Shown piece after piece: positions 20,085 to 30,060 of a stretch of DNA of 64,000 bases. Made by a program: the position numbers and the translations under genes. The notes under the pieces were generated by a model, which did no database searches, was not told the DNA's origin, and saw only the letters and a list, made by a program, of their open reading frames with translations. Numbering within the stretch: the stretch's first letter is position 1; every line of letters starts with the position of its first letter. This stretch comes from Tausonia pullulans (Eukaryota; Basidiomycota; Tremellomycetes; Cystofilobasidiales; Mrakiaceae). The stretch lies in assembly GCA_951802195.1 (NCBI GenBank), contig OX637625.1, positions 992,001 to 1,056,000 on the forward strand, written 5' to 3'.

Positions 20085-20290
20085 TACGTGGTAATTCATG
20101 ACTTAAATACAAAATAGAAAAAAAAAAACACCATCCCGGTGGTTCGACCAACCCTCTTCCCACGGCACCTCGCCCGACGTTCTCGCGCTCGGTCATGTCC
20201 GCTCTCCCTCTATCTAGCTACGACTCGCTATCTCTCATAGGATTACCTCGTTCTCCACGTATAACTCATGACTTGAAGACAAGAAAACCG
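20085..20290 (+). repeat. poly-A-tailed dispersed repeats, two adjacent copies, with one satellite unit
   Basis: The end of one copy (TTCATGACTTAAATACAAAA and a poly-A run) is followed by the words CCATCCCGGTGGTTCGACC and CACGGCACCTCGCCCGACG, then by a fuller copy with CTATCTAGCTACGACTCGC, TCTCATAGGATTACCTCG and TATAACTCATGACTTGAAG. The middle part matches one unit of the 98-bp satellite at 32165-32868 in the opposite orientation. Confidence 0.65.
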
Positions 20291-20559
20291 GTTGTTGACG
20301 AGGAGCGTGCCGACGGCGAGATCAGCCGGCTTGCCAGCTCTCGCTAGCTCAGGCGACAGGTCCTCTATGCTTGATGGAAGACCTAACATGTCAAAAGAAG
20401 AAAGAAGAAACGCTCACAGTCAGCAAGAGCATGGGACGACCGGCATGTAGCCCTTCCAGCCAGAGAACGGGATGAGACATGGTGTGTGAACACTGCGCAT
20501 ATCAGGGCTGACGCCGGAGGCGATGGGTGCTTGATCGATCCGGCCAGGCCTGCCCGCCA

Positions 20560-20635
20560 TCGCCCGCCATCGCCCGCCACCACCTGCCACCACCTGCCAC
20601 CACCTGCCACCACCTGCCACCACCTGCCACCGTCT
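20560..20635 (+). repeat. 10-bp minisatellite (CACCACCTGC)
   Basis: Tandem 10-bp words, first CGCCCGCCAT and then CACCACCTGC, about eight in all, between tRNA-Pro and tRNA-Tyr. Confidence 0.85.
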
Positions 20636-20769
20636 GTCTTTTAGACTTGAGCTGCCTTGAGTTTACGCAAGGATGACAGAAACCTGTCCAGTTGTGAGGA
20701 TCAACGGTCTGGCTGACGGAGGGAGACGTCGAGCATCGAGCATCAGGCATCTCGCTTTGCTTTGTGCAA

Positions 20770-20860
20770 CACCGCTTAGCTCATCTGGAAGAGCGTCAGA
20801 CTGTAAAGTTACTCTAATACACTCCTCTGAAGGTATCTGGTTCGATCCCGGAAGTGGTGA
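20770..20860 (+). tRNA. tRNA-Tyr(GTA), 18-nt intron
   Basis: The acceptor CACCGCT pairs with AGTGGTG, with the C1-G72 pair typical of eukaryotic tRNA-Tyr. The anticodon stem TCAGA/TCTGA closes loop CT-GTA-A with an 18-nt intron. The B box is GGTTCGATCCC. TTTT lies at 20865-20868. Confidence 0.94.
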
Positions 20861-21219
20861 TAGCTTTTGCCAGTCGTTTGCCAGTCATTTGCCGGTTCTG
20901 TGCCGGTTCTGTGCCGCTCTTGTGCGCCTTCCTGTGTCTTTTGTCTGAAGGACAGAGAGGTGCCATGAGGGCGGTGAAGCCGGCGGTGCCTCAGGTTGGC
21001 CGGACGCCCCCCACGGCAAGCCCAAGTCAACAGGCACGGGCAAGGCTGGGCAAAGGCAAAAGACGAGGATGCAGCCCAGACGAAAAGGCGAAAATGAAGC
21101 TGGTTGGTAGCGGCCAGGCCAGGCGGCGCGGTGTGCCATCCTTGTCACTCACACCTTACCTCTTTCGATGCTGCGAGGCCTTTCCCCGTACGAACGAAAC
21201 TGTTGGGCGAAAACCAAAG

Positions 21220-21336
21220 GAAAGAAAGGACAAAGAAAGGACAAAGAAAGGACAAAGAAAGGACAAAGAAAAGACAAAGAAAAGACAAAGAAAAGACAAA
21301 GAAAAGACAAAGAAAAGACAAAGAAAGGACAAAAAA
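21220..21336 (+). repeat. AAAGRACAAAG minisatellite
   Basis: About ten A/G-rich 10-bp units (GAAAGGACAA and GAAAAGACAA) run up to the 3' end of the minus-strand tRNA-Gly. Their last A run doubles as that gene's terminator. Confidence 0.85.
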
Positions 21337-21338
21337 TG

Positions 21339-21425
21339 TAATGGTGCCGGGAATTGAACCCGGGCCTAGTGCAAGCTGTAAATTTGCTTGGCAAGCACCA
21401 ATGATAGCCACTTCACCACACCATT
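21339..21425 (-). tRNA. tRNA-Gly(GCC), 15-nt intron
   Basis: On the minus strand the acceptor AATGGTG pairs with CACCATT. The anticodon stem GGTGC/GCACT closes loop TT-GCC-A with a 15-nt intron. The T arm is CCGGG-TTCAATT-CCCGG. A T6 terminator follows. A near copy is at 22819-22905. Confidence 0.9.
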
Positions 21426-21507
21426 CACCGCATCTCAACGCCAACGCCTGAGATTGATGGTCATTCAGCGACCCGCGCTCAACCACCGCGGCATCTTTCG
21501 AGCTCCC

Positions 21508-21545
21508 AGGTTTGTGTCATGACTTGTATACAAAAAAAAAGAGTT
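21508..21545 (+). repeat. poly-A-tailed dispersed repeat, 3' fragment
   Basis: TGTCATGACTTGTATAC followed by a run of A. It matches only the last part of the dispersed repeat seen more fully at 20201 and 32041. Confidence 0.5.
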
Positions 21546-21939
21546 TGTATTCTAACCATCGAGTCATCTGCAACTTCAATATACAATGACCGTAGTCAAT
21601 GAGAGGCAGCGGACCGGGGAAGGGAGATGCGCTATCGTGCGCGCGCTCCCGGGAGCGGCGGGGATGGCCAACCGGAGTAAGGAGAAGGAAAGGGGTGTGT
21701 GTGTGGGGGGGGCTGAGCGTAAGAGAAGGGTCGTTCCTCTCCTCGCGTGTTTGTCCCTGCAGCTCCTCGTGGCTCGTCGCGACTCCTCGTGGCCCCCTTG
21801 TGGCTCTCACAAGAGTCGACACAGGAGACCCCCTAAAGTCACGCCTACGCAGAATACCGAGCAGAACAAAGCCGCGGGCTCAGAGACGCAAGCGCAGGCG
21901 AGATCCCCGGTGGCGTGCAAGGATCATCGAGCGATTGAG

Positions 21940-22011
21940 GGATGTGTCGTATAGTGGTTATTATTCAAGATTTCCATTCTTGAGACAGGTGTTCGATTCA
22001 CCTCACATTCA
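21940..22011 (+). tRNA. tRNA-Gly(TCC)
   Basis: The acceptor GGATGTG pairs with CACATTC. The anticodon stem CAAGA/TCTTG closes loop TTTCCAT with anticodon TCC. The T arm is AGGTG-TTCGATT-CACCT. No intron. TTTT lies at 22015-22018. Confidence 0.94.
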
Positions 22012-22818
22012 ACCTTTTGGCCTTTCAAGCCGCATCCTGATGAAGCGGCCCTTTGGACCTTTTTGCTCTGACAAGAACCTCCTCCTTTCTTCTGCCCTTT
22101 CCTCTCGAGCCGCCATCCCCTCCGCCTCGCATCCTTGAGCCTGGGCGCTCGCTGCTGGCATGGCCAACATGTCGGCCATTGGCCAAGCACGTGAGAAAGG
22201 TGCTGGAAGCAAGAGGGGAGGCAACAGCCATGGTCGGAGATCCAAGTGGGTGGGACTCTGGGGTTTGAGCATACCAGCCGGCGCCGCTCATCAGCAGGCG
22301 GTGACCTGAGTTCGAGAAGGAAAGGCCGATCGGGCCCCGTCGTCGGACACACAGCAAGGGCTCATGGCCATGATCGTTGCATAGGTCGACCGACGGCTGC
22401 AGCACACTGTCCATGGGCAGGTCGCAGACTGGATGCGAAGTGAACGGACCCAGCTCGCGAAGGGGCAAAGGCGCGAAGGCACGAAGGCCGCTCGTCGTCG
22501 TCCCCTTGTCGCCAGATCCGTCTCCCGTCGACGTTCTCCCACCCACCCCACGGCCCGGCAGCATGGCCCGGCGCACGAGAGACAGAGACTGATGGGCATC
22601 TTGAGCGATGGATGGTGAATGGCAAATAGCACTGCAGACGGCGGACCACACTGCCAGTGTCTTTGAACCAGGCCGCTGGGATTCCTGATGCAAGAAAACA
22701 GGAACGCTTTCGTGTTTTTGGACATGTGCGGTGATGGCCTGACGCAGTCGGTGAGATTGGGATGGCTGTGTGAGGCGACTGGTGATGTGATGGAGGCTGC
22801 GGTGACTGAGATATGCGG
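22012..22818. other. spacer without recognised gene
   Basis: No tRNA fold is seen. The longest open frames here run antisense across tRNA-Gly(GCC), show no domain and look like chance frames in GC-rich DNA. Confidence 0.6.
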
Positions 22819-22905
22819 AATGGTGTGGTGAAGTGGCTATCATTGGTGCTTGCCAAGCAGATTTGCAGCATGCACTAGGCCCGGGTTCAATTCCCGGCAC
22901 CATTA
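22819..22905 (+). tRNA. tRNA-Gly(GCC), 15-nt intron
   Basis: Same fold as the minus-strand gene at 21339, with a slightly diverged 15-nt intron. A T6 terminator begins at 22908. Confidence 0.9.
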
Positions 22906-23009
22906 CATTTTTTCTCCGTGTCGTTCGTCTGGCCATGTGGCCATGTGGACATGCTTATAGGCCGTGACCAGCTTCGGTGAGGGGACCAGCGGGAGCTCTC
23001 AGCGCCTGC

Positions 23010-23290
23010 GTCTCCCTCGCCTGCCATAGGCCTCTCTCTCCCTCCCTTGCTTGCTCGGCATTCCCCCTCCTTCGGTCCTTCTCCCCCCACGCCGACACCC
23101 ACTCTTTGCTTTCTCGTCCTTTTTCGTCTCCTCCGTTCTTCTCGCCCTTCGTCTACAAAACGCTCCGCTCAGTCCATCGCAGATAGTAGTTCTGCACTCG
23201 CTATCAGTCGGACTCGACAAACCCGCCCACGACCCCAAAGCAAGCCTGTGCCATTCATTGCCGTACTTCGGTCTACTCCTCTAGCGATGC
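23010..23290 (+). repeat. LTR-like relic
   Basis: Aligns with the middle and 3' part of the gypsy LTR (reverse strand), for example CACTCTTTGCTTTCTCGTCC, CTACAAAACGCTC, TTCTGCACTCGCTATCAG and CGGACTCGACAAACCCGCC. It is an old diverged fossil with no coding content. Confidence 0.6.
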
Positions 23291-23480
23291 TCCTCCACCG
23301 ATGCTCCTCCACCGATGCTCCTCCACCGATGCTCCTCCACCGATGCTCCTCCACCGATGCTCCTCCACCGATGCTCCTCCACCGATGCTCCTCCACCGAC
23401 GCCCCTCTTCTCACCCCTCTCCTCATCCCTCTCCTCATCCCTCTCCTCACCCCTCTCCTCATCCCTCTCCTCTGCCCCTG
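23287..23480 (+). repeat. 14-bp and 12-bp minisatellites
   Basis: Eight copies of GATGCTCCTCCACC run into about seven copies of TCCTCATCCCTC-like words. The repeats start where the LTR-like relic ends. Confidence 0.9.
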
Positions 23481-24011
23481 GCCCTTGGTCCTTGGGCTGC
23501 CGCCAGCAGGATTGCCGGCGGTCGGCGCTGGTCAGAGCTGGGAGATCCTTCTGCCAGTCAGTCGCCCGGTTCGGAAACACGACGTGGGCCGCCGTCGAGA
23601 TCGAGCGCTCGCTCGAAAGTGTTCTCCCTACCATCATTCCCCGATCGATTGGCTCGGCTGGATAGGGCGTGGTGCCGGGAATGCAAACGCTGTGGGCCCG
23701 ACGCCGTTATTGATCACGATGATATCTTGCACTGCATCCCGACGTTGCTTGCGAGGTCTCTAGAGCAAAGTCAGGGTCTGAGAGGATTGGGTGATGATTT
23801 ACCGTTTTGCCATGTGGCCCAGTGAAATGCACTGAATGGGATGGTATAAGATCCGACTGTATGGGACTGGATGGCCAATGACGACAACAAGACTGAGGTC
23901 CTGATCGTGCTGGGGAGGGGGTGAGATCGGGGACAAGAGGAGCAAGTGTCCGGTGTCGTGCCTGACGACAGGACGAGGAGCTAACATCGCGGCTTAAAAG
24001 AACGAGGGAAA
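23481..24011. other. spacer without recognised gene
   Basis: No coding or RNA gene is recognised. A short stretch near 23660-23718 weakly resembles tRNA-Ile (GGGCGTGGTGC, TTATTGATCA) but does not fold. Confidence 0.5.
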
Positions 24012-24093
24012 AGCTGACTGCAGGACTCGAACCTGCGCCCTCAAAGAGGATGTGATTTCTAATCAAACGCCGTAACCACTTGGCTAAGTCAGC
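24012..24093 (-). tRNA. tRNA-Ser(AGA)
   Basis: On the minus strand the acceptor GCTGACT pairs with AGTCAGC. The anticodon loop TTAGAAA gives AGA. A class II variable arm and B box GGTTCGAGTCC follow. No intron; 82 nt. A T4 lies about 12 bp downstream. Confidence 0.93.
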
Positions 24094-24303
24094 TGGTGCC
24101 TGACGACATTGTGATGGAAACGTCTTCTCCGCAGCTGCGCTTCGATCTCCACCGGCATTTCTCGCACCAGGTTTAGCTGGTCAGCTTGATATGTACTTTT
24201 AGATCTCCCTTACACCGCTCCGTCTTGCATCCTACATCTCTCATCTCCATATTCAATCAACGCTCTTTACCATGGACACTTTACCTTTTCTAATGGGCCT
24301 ATG

Positions 24304-24659
24304 TGTCAGGATCTCACGGTTCACTACATAGGCTCTGCGCTTATGTGGCTGCAGAATCTCGCGGACCCGCCACCTCGGCTCCTTGTCTGTGTAGCATCGC
24401 CCTTAATTGCTCGGCGTCCATATTTTTAGCCTCTCTTCAGCCACACTGTCACACACTCTTTGTTTTCTCACCCTTGACCCATAAGACACTCAGTTCATCG
24501 TACATTTTGTTCTACACTCTGACTACCATTTGGATTCGAAGAACCTGCCCAAGACCTCGAAGCGAGCCTGTGTCACTGCCATCACTTCAGTCTACTACTC
24601 CACCTACGCCCCCTACCCCACGTCATCTTTAGCCCTTAACCCTTGGGCCAATCCTAACA
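24304..24659 (+). repeat. solo LTR of the gypsy family
   Basis: About 356 bp matching the gypsy LTR end to end in the opposite orientation, with TG/CA ends and flanked by the 5-bp direct repeat CTATG at 24299-24303 and 24660-24664. A solo LTR arises by recombination between the two LTRs of an element. Divergence from the full elements is higher than between their own LTRs, so it is older. Confidence 0.92.
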
Positions 24660-24704
24660 CTATGTCCATACCCATCTCTTGCTTTCCTTCTACCTCTTCT
24701 TTCA

Positions 24705-24835
24705 TTTTCGATCTCCCTCTATCTAGCCACGACTCGCCATCTCTCATAGGGTTAAATCGCCCTCTAGGTATGAACCATGACTCCAATTACAACACACACA
24801 CAAAAATAGAAAAAAAGGGCACAACATGGAGGTAT
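24705..24835 (+). repeat. poly-A-tailed dispersed repeat
   Basis: Copy with CTATCTAGCCACGACTCGCC, TCTCATAGGGTTAAATCG and CATGACTCCAATTACAAC, followed by A-rich DNA. Confidence 0.6.
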
Positions 24836-24869
24836 GACGGTGATCGTTTCAACGATCGTCGGCGTGCCA

Positions 24870-24995
24870 CTTGTTGAAAGTCTAGGTTCGCCCTGGGGTC
24901 CAATATCGTTGCAAGCTTATATCATATAGCCACTCGATTTTACCCGCTCATATACGGTTAACCGAGTGGCGTAGAAAGTGACAGAAAGACGAGGA
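24870..24995 (-). repeat. TATA-bearing repeat, minus copy
   Basis: Reverse complement of 19380-19505, about 75 to 80 percent alike by eye, sharing TTCTACGCCACTCGG and ATATAAGCTTGCAAC. Confidence 0.5.
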
Positions 24996-25040
24996 CAAAG
25001 GGATGAAGATTACTGTATTGTGGGTCTTCGTGATTCGCTC

Positions 25041-25110
25041 CTCCCTCTCCTCCCTCTCATAGGGACATACTGTCCTCTACGCTTGGTCCATGACTTTGAT
25101 GCAAAAGTAG
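25041..25110 (+). repeat. poly-A-tailed dispersed repeat, diverged
   Basis: CCTCTCATAGGGACATACTG and CCATGACTTTGATGCAAAAG align with the consensus end of the family. The poly-A is short. Confidence 0.5.
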
Positions 25111-25429
25111 ATGTCAGTCGGACGCTCTGACAAAGGGTGCGAGAGCTTTGAACATTAGCATACAGAATTATCAAGGTGTCATCAATGAGTCTTGTCTCAG
25201 TAGTCCCCGTCTGGCCCGTTGGGCCAGTCGTCCACGCTGCCCAGGCGAGGGTCTCCAGCGCCCCCTGGGCCATATATGTTGATCGTATCCTTCAATGTCC
25301 TTCTGACCTCTACAAGCTGGAGGACGCCGCCATCGACACCATCTGGTGGGGCACTTTCCTCACTGGGTAAAGAGCCACGGCTCCGCAACCGCCGACGCTA
25401 CCGAAGACGTTGGGCGACTCCGACCCCCT

Positions 25430-25870
25430 TTCGAGGATCACACAGACTTGCCACCTCAACTCTGTGCCTGGCAACTCCGCGCACGTCTAGCGACTTTCCT
25501 GCTTGCTCGGCTTTCTCTCGTCTTCGTCCCTTCGTCCGCCACACCGTCTCACGCTCTTTGCCTCTTTGTTCTCCCCTCTCTTCACATTCACCACCTGTGC
25601 CACACTCCTTTACCTTTACATCCTCCTTCTTCTTGTCCCATCATGTCACACTCCCTTGGCTTCTAACGCCCTCCGCCCTGCCCTGCCCCTCCCTTGTTCT
25701 CACCCTCGCCCTGTCCATAAAGGTCTCAGCTCGTCGCGGATATTATTCTGCGCTCTGGCTATCACTCGGGCTCGACAACCCCGCCCAAGACCTACCTCAA
25801 CCGAGCTTGGGCCACGTCTACCACTTCCGTTCCACCCCTCCATCGACGCCTCTCTTTTCATCCACCCTCC
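25430..25870 (+). repeat. LTR-like relic
   Basis: A diverged relative of the gypsy LTR, with ACTTGCCACCTCAACTCTGT, GTCCATAAAGGTCTCAGCTC and ATTCTGCGCTCTGGCTATC. It is closest to the longer LTR-like repeat at 33952-34481. An old fossil. Confidence 0.6.
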
Positions 25871-26099
25871 TCGGCCCTCGAGCATTCGGTGCGTCCCCAC
25901 GTAGAGGCTCCATTTATATATTGACTATGAAATCGCTTGGAATGTAACGGTACAACGGCCATAGTCAATGAGAGGAAGCGCGTAGAGACGACTAGTGGGC
26001 CAGCACTCGTAGAACAACCCTCTGAGCTGAACGTTCGGATGCTTCTCTCTGATCCATAAGCTAGATTCCCCATGATAAAGGCTCTATGACAAATGCTAT

Positions 26100-26155
26100 G
26101 CCCGTCCTTTTTTTTTTTGTATCAAGTCATGAGTTATACGTAGAGAACCTTTCGG
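26100..26155 (-). repeat. poly-A-tailed dispersed repeat
   Basis: On the minus strand, GAGAACGAGG-like DNA is followed by CGTATAACTCATGACTTG and a long A run. It lies 60 bp upstream of tRNA-Glu. Confidence 0.6.
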
Positions 26156-26217
26156 TGGTACACCTTTTGTGAGGTCATATAGCACTTGACACCCGACTTG
26201 TTCTTCATCACACCATA

Positions 26218-26289
26218 TCCTTTGTTGTCTAACGGCTATGATATGACGCTCTCACCGTCAAGGCCCGGGTTCGACTCCCGGCAAGGGAA
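26218..26289 (+). tRNA. tRNA-Glu(CTC)
   Basis: Same sequence as the genes at 371 and 10137. A T8 terminator follows at once. The flanks differ from the other two copies. Confidence 0.95.
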
Positions 26290-26930
26290 TCATTTTTTTT
26301 CTCATGTGGCGTGAGGAAGACTTCGTTTTGTGAGAGCCAAAATGTGGTATGGGGGATGCCGGCATCAGAACACTCGCCTTGGTTGTCTCCGGAGGCGTCG
26401 TCTTAGCACTCGAGTCCCCGATCGATAGGATGATAGCACGCCCTGCAGAGCGCCGGCCATCGACTTTCTGTCAGTCGTCAAACGTTGAGGTGCCCGCAAG
26501 TAGAGACACTCTGTGCACATTGGGCGTCATCCTCGAAGCGTGTGAAGGAGCCTGAGGGACGTATCACCAGGCCCTCTTTCGGTTGAATGGTCTCTGTGTC
26601 ACACAAAGCTAGCTGATGGGCCATCCGTCAGTCGCTCTTGAAGGCGATGCGAGTGAGGCGGCCAACTCCCTTCATGTTCATTCATTTTGGATTCGTCCAT
26701 CTGTGTTGCCCGGAGCTTACCGCGTTTCGATGCTGGCTGACAGCGGAAAGCACGCAAGTGCATGCAGTGCTCTTCGTATCCGTTTGCTTTTGTTCCTTCC
26801 ACTCAGACATCAGCTCCACTGAAAAGGAGCGGACAAAAATCTCCCTAGGCCTTCCGCGCCGAACATTCCTCAGACTAAGGACAGGACTGGCAAAAAGAAG
26901 CAAGTGCTTGATTCGAAATCAAGCAATTCA
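26290..26930. other. spacer without recognised gene
   Basis: I see no RNA gene and no frame with recognisable domains. Confidence 0.5.
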
Positions 26931-27013
26931 TGCCTCGACCCAGATTCGAACTGGGGTCGCAAGATCGCACGATGATATGAGACTTGAGTCATAACCAACT
27001 AAACTATCGAGGC
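26931..27013 (-). tRNA. tRNA-Met(CAT), about 10-nt intron
   Basis: On the minus strand the acceptor GCCTCGA pairs with TCGAGGC. The T arm is CCCAG-TTCGAAT-CTGGG. The loop reads CT-CAT-A, then a short insert of about 10 nt, then TCTTG, giving anticodon CAT if the lower stem is CAAG/CTTG with one mismatch. Elongator Met is the best reading. A TTTTTGCC run lies about 35 bp downstream. Confidence 0.72.
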
Positions 27014-27515
27014 AAGGCGGAATCCTGGGAAACTGGCTGACTGTGAACCGCGGGGTGCTAAGCCACATCCCGTGCAGGCGGATTTTCATCCAGTTGTGTC
27101 TCGTCTTCCAATGGCACGGGGCATACCATGTTCCTTCCGTGTCGTACAATCCGTTGGATGGCTCCGCTGGCTGCCACTAACTACGTCAGTTGTGCTTCAA
27201 GATTGGGGGTAACCCGATGGCTATAATACAATACCATGGTGGTCTAGTGTAAGGAACGGGTTTCTTGCTTGACATATTTCGAAACGTCTTGTAATGACCT
27301 TACCTAGGGGTATGTAAGGGCCGCAAGGAAAGCACCGGCTCTTGGTGGTGAGCTGGAAAGAGCAGTGGCCTACATCACGAACAGTGAGCTGCGCCTCTCG
27401 TCGAGATCCAGCAGGACGCCTCCAACGACCGACGACCAACGGCCAACAACCAACGACCGACGACCAACGGCCAATGCCTGGCAGCTCGCTCTTCCGATGG
27501 CCGTGCAAAAGAACA

Positions 27516-27588
27516 CTCTCAGCGACGGGTTCGAACCGTCGACCTACAGATTAACAGTCTGACGCTCTACCAACTGAGCTAGCCGAGA
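27516..27588 (-). tRNA. tRNA-Asn(GTT)
   Basis: Inverted duplicate of 9532-9604, with the same fold and TTCTTTTGCAC trailer. Confidence 0.94.
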
Positions 27589-27946
27589 GATGGACTCGAC
27601 AGCCGAGATCAACTGACCGTCCTTTCTCGGTTTCTATCTCGTCTCTGCTTCAGTCGCCAACGCCGAAAGCATGCCCGGGGGGAACACAGGCCCTCGCAGG
27701 CCCTCGCAGGCCCTCGCAGGCCCTCATAGGCCTTCAGCTCAACGAACGCGCGCGGCAGTTCGAGGTGACTTGGCTGATGGATGTGTAGAAGTCATCACGA
27801 TGCGCAGCCCTGAGAAGATGGCGGACCGTTGGGCCCCTGCAAGGTCCTCACCGGACCATCGCCTCACTCTCCGACATGACTGCCCCCAGGCCCACACACC
27901 CAAGGGGAAGCTCTGGAGAGCAGGAGGGCCGGCAAAAGGAAACATT

Positions 27947-28046
27947 AGCCCCACGGGGGGGTCGAACCCCCAACCTTCAGATCACCAGTGACGATGATAG
28001 CATCCTGCCTAAGAGTCTGACGCTCTACCGATTGAGCTAGCAGGGC
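27947..28046 (-). tRNA. tRNA-Lys(CTT), 27-nt intron
   Basis: Inverted duplicate of 9074-9173 with the same intron and TTTTGCCGGC trailer. Confidence 0.93.
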
Positions 28047-28304
28047 AACAGACGATCCAGCCTGAGCGGTCGATGGACGCTGGTCGATGGACGCCAGTCG
28101 TCGAACCGGGCCCTGGCCACCATGGCACAAATCGCCTCCACTTAGATACAAACAGATACAGTATGCGGTCCGGCTGTGACAGCCGGCGAAGACAACCCAT
28201 CGGGGTCCGGTGCTGAGAAGCCTGGTCTCTGGTCACGTCCAGCCTGCTTGGGCAGCGGCTTAAGGAGGCTCAACGTCCCCTGCGAAGAAACAGAGAGAGG
28301 GAAA

Positions 28305-28460
28305 GAGAGGAGAGAGGAAGAGAGGACGAGAGGGAAAGAGAGGACGAGAGGGAAAGAGAGGACGAGAGGGAAAGAGAGGACGAGAGGGAAAGAGAGGACG
28401 AGAGGGAAAGAGAGGATGAGAGGCAAAGAGAGGGAGAGAGGAAGAGAGGCAAAGAGAGGA
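28305..28460 (+). repeat. 18-bp purine minisatellite
   Basis: Six to seven tandem copies of GAGAGGGAAAGAGAGGAC. In the direct arm this array is the point where the gypsy LTR joins (8754). Confidence 0.9.
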
Positions 28461-28470
28461 AAAAGAGATA

Positions 28471-28565
28471 TGATCGGAATGGGATTCGAACCCATGCCCG
28501 TGAAGACTAGCGAGTTCTACTGAAGAACCTTAAGCTAGCGCCTTAGACCGCTCGGCCATCCGACC
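28471..28565 (-). tRNA. tRNA-Leu(AAG), 15-nt intron
   Basis: On the minus strand the acceptor GGTCGGA pairs with TCCGATC. The anticodon stem CTAGC/GCTAG closes loop TT-AAG-G with a 15-nt intron. A class II variable arm is present. The T arm is ATGGG-TTCGAAT-CCCAT. T5 follows. It is closely related to Leu(CAG) at 31282. Confidence 0.9.
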
Positions 28566-28774
28566 GTGTGATGTGATGAACAACACAGCGAGAGCCGACC
28601 ACGTCCCTCGGCTCAGCTTGCCCCTGGCTCTTCGCCTCCGAGCTGGACGCGCTCGCCCTGCGTGCGTCTCCGCTCCTCCCCCCTCGAGCTCCTGCGCCCC
28701 TTCCCCGACGGCCGTCCGTTGGCCGCGACGTTCGTTGTCTGTCCTCGATGTCGTTTGTGACGGGAGAAAGTAGC

Positions 28775-28920
28775 GCTGGGACGACGACTCGCTGTCGCTC
28801 ATGGGGGTACCTCGTTCTCTACGTATGACTCGTGACTTTGATACAAAAAAAGCGAGAAGAAACAAGGAAAAAGAAAAAAGGAAAATAAAATAAAATAAAA
28901 TAAAAATAATAAAAGGACAG
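28775..28920 (+). repeat. poly-A-tailed dispersed repeat
   Basis: ACGACTCGCTGTCGCTCATG, TACCTCGTTCTCTACGTATG and CTCGTGACTTTGATAC are followed by an extended A-rich and AAAAT-repeat tail. Confidence 0.6.
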
Positions 28921-29124
28921 CATCCAACGCACGCTCTGTCCCGCTGCCCCAGATGAGTCCTCCGTCCATCTCTTCGACGAGCCTGTCCTGTCGTGCGCGC
29001 CGTCTGGACCGCTGCCGTGTGCGTCTCGCCTCGCCTTGTCCCATTATGTCCCACTACAACATGGACCCACTACAACATGGACCAGAAAAGAGATGCTCTC
29101 GACGCCCCGCAAAAAGGAAGTTTT

Positions 29125-29277
29125 CGAAGATGGCAGGATTCGAACCTACGCGGCCAAAGGCCAACAGCTAACGATCGGGCGCTCCCAGTGTGTGCCCGAC
29201 TGACAGCGGACAATCCAACACAACCGGGAAGCTGGACTCGTTCGAAACTATCATCGTAACCACTTGATTACATCTCC
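29125..29277 (-). tRNA. tRNA-Ser(CGA), about 71-nt intron
   Basis: On the minus strand the acceptor GGAGATG pairs with CATCTTC. The loop reads TT-CGA-A and then an intron of about 71 nt. The variable arm is a clean GGCC-TTT-GGCC hairpin. The T arm is GTAGG-TTCGAAT-CCTGC. A TTTTTGCGGG trailer follows. The exact intron ends are less certain. Confidence 0.82.
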
Positions 29278-29577
29278 AGACCGACGACTCATGGCAATGA
29301 CCGCAGAGGTGACCATTACCACCGCCCGCTGCCCAACAGCACGCCGGCCCATTGTCGCACGCCGCAACACTCCATCTCCCCACATTGACACAGCTAGCCA
29401 CCCCCGCATCATCGACCTGTCGACGACTGCACACTGGACCGCTTCCGTCACCACCTCACCCACCTCGCGCACGAAGGAGGTCGTGTTGGTAGCTAGATAG
29501 AGGGAGAGACAGGTGGCTGGCACGGGCGCTTGTGAAGGCATCGCGTGCCTGACACTTGCGGTCACTGTCCGACAGTT

Positions 29578-29651
29578 GATCGATTAGCTCAGTTGGTTAG
29601 AGCGTGGTGCTAATAACGCCAAGGTCGCGGGTTCGACCCCCTCATTGATCA
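29578..29651 (+). tRNA. tRNA-Ile(AAT)
   Basis: The acceptor GATCGAT pairs with ATTGATC. Loop CTAATAA gives AAT. The B box is GGTTCGACCCC. No intron; 74 nt. TTTTT and then TTTTTGTCGGTCG follow. Confidence 0.93.
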
Positions 29652-29987
29652 AGATTTTTATCAAGATTTTTGTCGGTCGTCCTGCCGATCGACCTGGGCC
29701 TGGCCCCTCCATCTTGCCGACCAACCTGGCGTCTCGTTCTTGTCTGTCGACCTGGCGTCTCGCTCTTCTATTGCTGTGCCGCTCACGGACCACCCTACCG
29801 ATCCCCGCAAGCTGCATCCTCGTCCCTTGCAGTATCGGCGGCCACCCACTGTTGGCCTCCCGCCGAGATGCCGTTGGCCGGGGTCTGTCCGATTCAGCTG
29901 TCGTCCATCATCTCGCCTGGCCATGGAAGAGACGGGAGTGGGTTGTGTGTTTTGTATTGATGTGGTCCATCGGTGATCACCACGACT

Positions 29988-30060
29988 GCCTCGATAGCTC
30001 ATCTGGTAGAGCGTACGCCTGAAGAGCGTAAGGTGGCCTGTTCGAGCCAGGCTCGAGGCA
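29988..30060 (+). tRNA. tRNA-Phe(GAA)
   Basis: The acceptor GCCTCGA pairs with TCGAGGC. The anticodon stem TACGC/GCGTA closes loop CTGAAGA. The T arm is GCCTG-TTCGAGC-CAGGC. No intron. TTTT at 30065-30068 is in TTTTGCTGCC. Confidence 0.95.

Larger units (their letters stand above)
27300..28450 (-). repeat. tRNA-Lys/Asn block, inverted arm
   Basis: Near-identical reverse complement of 8754-9820 with tRNA-Asn and tRNA-Lys, their minisatellites and the stretch shared with the start of the tandem block (CACCGGCTCTTGGTGG). The purine-rich 18-bp array has more units than in the direct arm. Confidence 0.9.

Noticed and set aside
22025-22936. A 303-codon minus-strand open frame
   Set aside because: It runs antisense through tRNA-Gly(GCC) and contains VPGIEPGPSA, the typical false peptide from translating a tRNA T arm. 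It has no domain or splice context.
23660-23718. Possible tRNA-Ile relic
   Set aside because: Only short words match; no acceptor pairing and no B box.
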